NCBI RefSeq assembly: GCF_024347395.1
Contig: NZ_AP025473.1
Span: forward strand, 682,001-746,000
Direction of reading: 5' to 3'
DNA length: 64,000 nucleotides
DNA from: Vibrio cortegadensis
Lineage (GTDB): Bacteria > Pseudomonadota > Gammaproteobacteria > Enterobacterales > Vibrionaceae
In this document: positions 61,851 to 64,000 of the stretch, piece after piece
How the letters are laid out: every line of letters begins with the position of its first letter
How positions within the stretch are numbered: position 1 is the first letter of the stretch
Notes under the pieces: generated by a model
Seen by the model: only the letters and a program-made list of their open reading frames with translations
What the model was told of the DNA's origin: nothing
Databases searched by the model: none
Program-made: the position numbers and the translations under genes

Positions 61851-62147
61851 ATGGCTAGACCTAAAATATCTCGACGCATATGCAGCACGCCTGCTCACAG
61901 TTGTTTCAAGCCCAACGGGGTGCCAATGAAAGATCTTCAACAGATCGTGTTGTTGGCTGAAGAGTTTGAAGCTATTCGTTTAGCGGATGTTGTTGGGGCG
62001 AACCAGCAAGAATCAGCCGATCAAATGGGCGTCTCTCGTCAAACTTTCGGTAACATCATTAAGAGAGCCCGTGGAAAAATAGCCCTGAGTATCGTTGAAG
62101 GTAAGGCGCTAATGTTGCAAGAACAAGAACAAGAACAAGAGCTGTAG
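61851..62147 (+). CDS. DUF134-family helix-turn-helix protein
   Basis: 98 residues: MARPKISRRICSTPAHSCFKPNGVP with two Cys, then EEFEAIRLADVVGANQQESADQMGVSRQTFGNIIKRARGKIA, a sigma-70 region 4-like helix-turn-helix. This is the DUF134 pattern; members often sit beside NifX/DIMCO-domain genes, as here. It is probably a DNA-binding regulator of the adjacent minus-strand operon. The C-terminus is a Gln-Glu tail from (CAAGAA)3CAAGAG repeats (62118-62141). GGAG precedes the ATG. Confidence 0.9.
   Translation: MARPKISRRICSTPAHSCFKPNGVPMKDLQQIVLLAEEFEAIRLADVVGANQQESADQMGVSRQTFGNIIKRARGKIALSIVEGKALMLQEQEQEQEL
62118..62141 (+). repeat. Hexanucleotide microsatellite at the 3' end of the DUF134 gene
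   Basis: Three CAAGAA units plus CAAGAG in frame, coding Gln-Glu repeats just before the stop. Confidence 0.85.
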
Positions 62148-62167
62148 CAGTATTAAGCGCAATACTG
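62148..62167. terminator. Small hairpin between convergent DUF134 and NqrM-like genes
   Basis: CAGTATT-AAGCGC-AATACTG, 7-bp perfect stem; no T-run, so only a possible terminator. Confidence 0.4.
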
Positions 62168-62168
62168 G

Positions 62169-62390
62169 TTACGATTCACTCGGCATTTTTGTTGTGCTAG
62201 GTTCTTGTATTTTGTATAGAACGCGAGAGTGCTCCTCACAAGTCGTTTCACAATTACATACCCGTTCAATATCGACCTGATTTAATCCGCCACAACTTCC
62301 TTGAATACTCCTCCGATGGAAGAGCACACCAATAGCCATGAGAATAATGGTGATCAGAAAAACCAGAAATGTCGCGACATAGACCATCAT
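62169..62390 (-). CDS. NqrM-like small membrane protein with four-cysteine motif
   Basis: 73 residues: one transmembrane helix (about 4-24), then HRRSIQGSCGGLNQVDIERVCNCETTC with Cys33, Cys45, Cys47 and Cys51. This is the NqrM pattern (GSCGGL...C-x-C-x3-C); NqrM delivers iron for the Fe centre of Na+-translocating NADH:quinone reductase. True nqrM normally lies by apbE and the nqr genes. Here it is translationally coupled (ATGA overlap) to a NifX-like gene, so it may be a paralogue serving another metal site. Confidence 0.85.
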   Translation of the reverse strand: MMVYVATFLVFLITIILMAIGVLFHRRSIQGSCGGLNQVDIERVCNCETTCEEHSRVLYKIQEPSTTKMPSES

Positions 62391-62857
62391 TGTTCACTTT
62401 CCTGCGAATGAAGCCCCAGAACTTGACGCAAAGACTTAATGGTTTGAGGAGATAGCTTCTTAGAGTGACTGTTCACATCTCTTGTTTTTTCTGAATGACA
62501 TCCCTTTTTTTTATGATTTATCGACGGACGTGCTGCACTCAAATCTGTCACGATTTCAAGTTGTGATGGATGGACAGACATAAGCTCAGAATTTCGGCTC
62601 GCTTTATATACTGAAATATTGTGGTTGAATAACTTTGTTAGCAAACGCTCGCCTATATTTCGGATGACAACCGTATCGACGTGGTGCTTGATCAACTGTT
62701 CAACAAGCTGTTTTTTTCCTTGGCAACCGCCAACAGAAACAGCGGGGTTATCAATGAAAAATGACTGTGTCTTATTGTCATCAACAATTAAGAATTGGTT
62801 TGCTTTCGAATAGTGCCCAGCGATAGTCGCGTTGTTGCAAGGTACGGCGTAGATCAT
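62387..62857 (-). CDS. NifX/DIMCO-domain (dinitrogenase iron-molybdenum cofactor-like) protein
   Basis: 156 residues. Residues 1-100 form the NifX/NafY ribonuclease-H-like fold (MIYAVPCNNATIAGHYSKANQFLIVDD, ENP-like FIDNPAVSVGGCQGKKQLVEQLIKHHVDTVVIRNIGERLLTKLFNHNISVYKA). The tail adds His and Cys (HKKKGCHSEK). Relatives bind iron-sulfur or Mo-Fe clusters. No nitrogenase genes are in the window. AGGAGG stands just before the ATG, and a palindrome lies further upstream. Its stop overlaps the NqrM-like start. Confidence 0.88.
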   Translation of the reverse strand: MIYAVPCNNATIAGHYSKANQFLIVDDNKTQSFFIDNPAVSVGGCQGKKQLVEQLIKHHVDTVVIRNIGERLLTKLFNHNISVYKASRNSELMSVHPSQLEIVTDLSAARPSINHKKKGCHSEKTRDVNSHSKKLSPQTIKSLRQVLGLHSQESEQ

Positions 62858-62930
62858 AGAAACCTCCTGAATGATCCGTTCTCGAGAAGAGATGGATTTA
62901 AAGTATTTGTTGAGGTAACAATACGCCTAG

Positions 62931-62950
62931 TTATTGGCATATGCCAGTAA
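62931..62950. promoter_or_regulatory. Candidate operator palindrome upstream of the NifX/NqrM-like operon
   Basis: Near-perfect 20-bp palindrome TTATTGGCATATGCCAGTAA (9 of 10 pairs; perfect core TGGCATATGCCA at 62935-62946), about 75-95 bases upstream of the minus-strand start at 62857. Confidence 0.6.
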
Positions 62951-62991
62951 TTAAAGTTGAAAAATTAGAATTCAAGGAAATTGAAATAAAA

Positions 62992-63018
62992 AAATGCAGC
63001 GTATTATACGCTGCATTT
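62992..63018 (-). terminator. Rho-independent terminator after the alpha-amylase gene
   Basis: 12-bp perfect stem AAATGCAGCGTA / TACGCTGCATTT with a 3-base loop; on the minus strand it runs into TTTTTATTTC. Confidence 0.88.
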
Positions 63019-63120
63019 CAAAGGGTTCTTACGGACGGTTAAGCTCTATTTGTAAGAAGATAAAGAGCATCCGATTGAAACATATATTATTGAAAATCAT
63101 CGTTTTCACTAGGCTTTCGG

Positions 63121-64000
63121 TTAAGATTTATCTCGCCCAAAATACGCAACAATGACTTTGTCTTCACCTAAGGTGCGCGAGAAGGCATAACCATTGTTCT
63201 GTTTGATCTCTTGATGGACGCCAGCGCCAATTGCAGGGTGAGCTTGACGGAATTGGCCAAGGGTTTGCCAGTGTTTCAATAGCGTATCTTGGTTATTGTC
63301 TCTTTTCCAAACCATGTCAGAACGTGTACCTTGGTGGAAGTCATCTGCATAAGGACCAGTATTTCGACCCACTTCATCGCCGTAATAAACCTGTATTGCT
63401 CCTGGGCTCAGAAGTAGGGCATTCGCTGCGTTGCGTTGCATGTCATAAGATTTGAAACGGCTGAAAAATAGCTCGGTATCGTGTGAAGACATGTAGCTTA
63501 CAGGGTTAAAGTCTGCCTCTTCTTGGATCGTGTTTGCGTAATCTTGATAGGTTGATTGCATTTGACTAAAGCAGGCCGCGCCTTTGTCTAATTTTTTCTG
63601 CATATCGAAGTTGATCAGTGCGTCGAACCCATCATCAAAATATGGGCTACGGTAAGCAGTATGCCCCCAAACTTCGCCCATCATCCAGAAAGGTTGTCCT
63701 GATTTGTCGTTCGCTTTGCGCCACGTTTCTAAGCTTGAGCTTGCCTCTTTTTTCAAGCGTTTCCACACGTCGCCTTCTACGTGTTTTACGGTGTCAACAC
63801 GATAGCCATCGATACCAAAGCGCTTAACCCAATCGGTTTGCCACTCAATTAAGTAATCAGCAACAGAGTAGTTATCTCGTTTCTCTACACGCGTGCCTGG
63901 GTTATTCAGCAACCATTGTGGAGGTGTTACTGCTTTATCGGATTCAGTGATAAAGTCAGGAAGCCCTGCGAGAGACATAGTGATGTCACTTGAACCTGGA
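63121..64000 (-). CDS. malS: Periplasmic-type alpha-amylase (MalS-like), 3' part only
   Basis: The last 285 codons from an internal Met, and the frame stays open to the window edge (PGSSDIT before it), so the N-terminus is missing. GH13 residues are visible: nucleophile Asp in GIDGYRVDTVKHVE, acid/base Glu in MMGEVWGH, transition-state Asp in SSHDTELF. The pattern FDALINFDMQKK, LLLSPGAIQVYYGDEVGR, GTRSDMVWKRD, FRQAHPAIGAG follows E. coli MalS closely. It would cut maltodextrins in the periplasm. No other mal genes are in view. Confidence 0.92.
   Translation of the reverse strand, partial: PGSSDITMSLAGLPDFITESDKAVTPPQWLLNNPGTRVEKRDNYSVADYLIEWQTDWVKRFGIDGYRVDTVKHVEGDVWKRLKKEASSSLETWRKANDKSGQPFWMMGEVWGHTAYRSPYFDDGFDALINFDMQKKLDKGAACFSQMQSTYQDYANTIQEEADFNPVSYMSSHDTELFFSRFKSYDMQRNAANALLLSPGAIQVYYGDEVGRNTGPYADDFHQGTRSDMVWKRDNNQDTLLKHWQTLGQFRQAHPAIGAGVHQEIKQNNGYAFSRTLGEDKVIVAYFGRDKS

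Noticed and set aside
1..64000. Insertion sequences, prophage, integron or tRNA-anchored island
   Set aside because: No transposase, integrase, attC-like arrays or tRNA genes were seen, and composition is even.

Overview
The window looks like a chromosomal segment of a marine gammaproteobacterium of the Vibrionaceae, most likely Vibrio. The strongest evidence is a quorum-sensing Qrr small RNA with a sigma-54 promoter at about 16.7 kb. Supporting evidence is the dense c-di-GMP and chemotaxis gene set, a GlpT-type transporter, a BCCT transporter, an NqrM-like protein, a DUF2860-like outer-membrane protein and a MalS-like amylase. Base composition is even and moderately AT-rich. I saw no insertion sequence, phage, CRISPR array, tRNA or rRNA. 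This reads as ordinary, well-kept accessory chromosome and not as a recently acquired island; placement on the second chromosome is only a guess.

Layout. 0-4.3 kb: thiamin salvage (ABC importer ThiZ-X-Y, TenA, ThiM, then ThiE after a terminator). 4.4-7.7 kb: an aldehyde dehydrogenase, an acetyltransferase and an exported protein of unknown function. 7.8-10 kb: a small electron-transfer locus (class II cytochrome c plus a membrane protein, divergent from cytochrome b561 plus MarR) around a 46-bp perfect-arm inverted repeat. 10-14.2 kb: CHASE-GGDEF cyclase, RhlE-type helicase, DMT exporter carrying an in-frame 15-bp repeat. 14.3-18.5 kb: NIT-domain chemoreceptor, the qrr gene, and an exported AGE-family protein. 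18.6-28.1 kb: XRE/DUF3612-like regulator with a divergent orphan gene, GGEEF cyclase, EamA/MarR pair, YjbR, methyltransferase, second EamA, second helicase, GNAT. 28.2-37.6 kb: lipoprotein, PAS-GAF-GGDEF-EAL protein, RIO kinase, PpiB, LemA/M48 pair, stand-alone EAL protein. 37.8-45 kb: third helicase, then a five-gene MacB-type export operon (adaptor, TolC, two FtsX-like permeases, ATPase). 45-53.7 kb: DOPA-dioxygenase-like protein, M3-type peptidase, small anchored protein, BCCT transporter, GlpT, HPF, outer-membrane protein. 53.8-61.4 kb: ferric-reductase-like flavoprotein, RND pump and adaptor divergent from an OmpR-type two-component system. 61.4-64 kb: thioesterase, a DUF134 / NifX-like / NqrM-like cluster, and a partial periplasmic alpha-amylase.

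How parts fit together. The thiamin genes form one pathway: import of a pyrimidine, its release by TenA, thiazole phosphorylation by ThiM, and coupling by ThiE. The RND pump and the two-component system share an intergenic region with two mirror-image pairs of 11-bp-spaced repeats, as expected for control of the pump by the response regulator. Two diguanylate cyclases, one GGDEF-EAL protein and one EAL protein, plus a Qrr RNA, put quorum sensing and c-di-GMP genes within 21 kb of each other. The points most worth following are the Qrr gene, the DUF134/NifX/NqrM-like cluster with its palindrome, and the cytochrome/MarR locus with its large inverted repeat.
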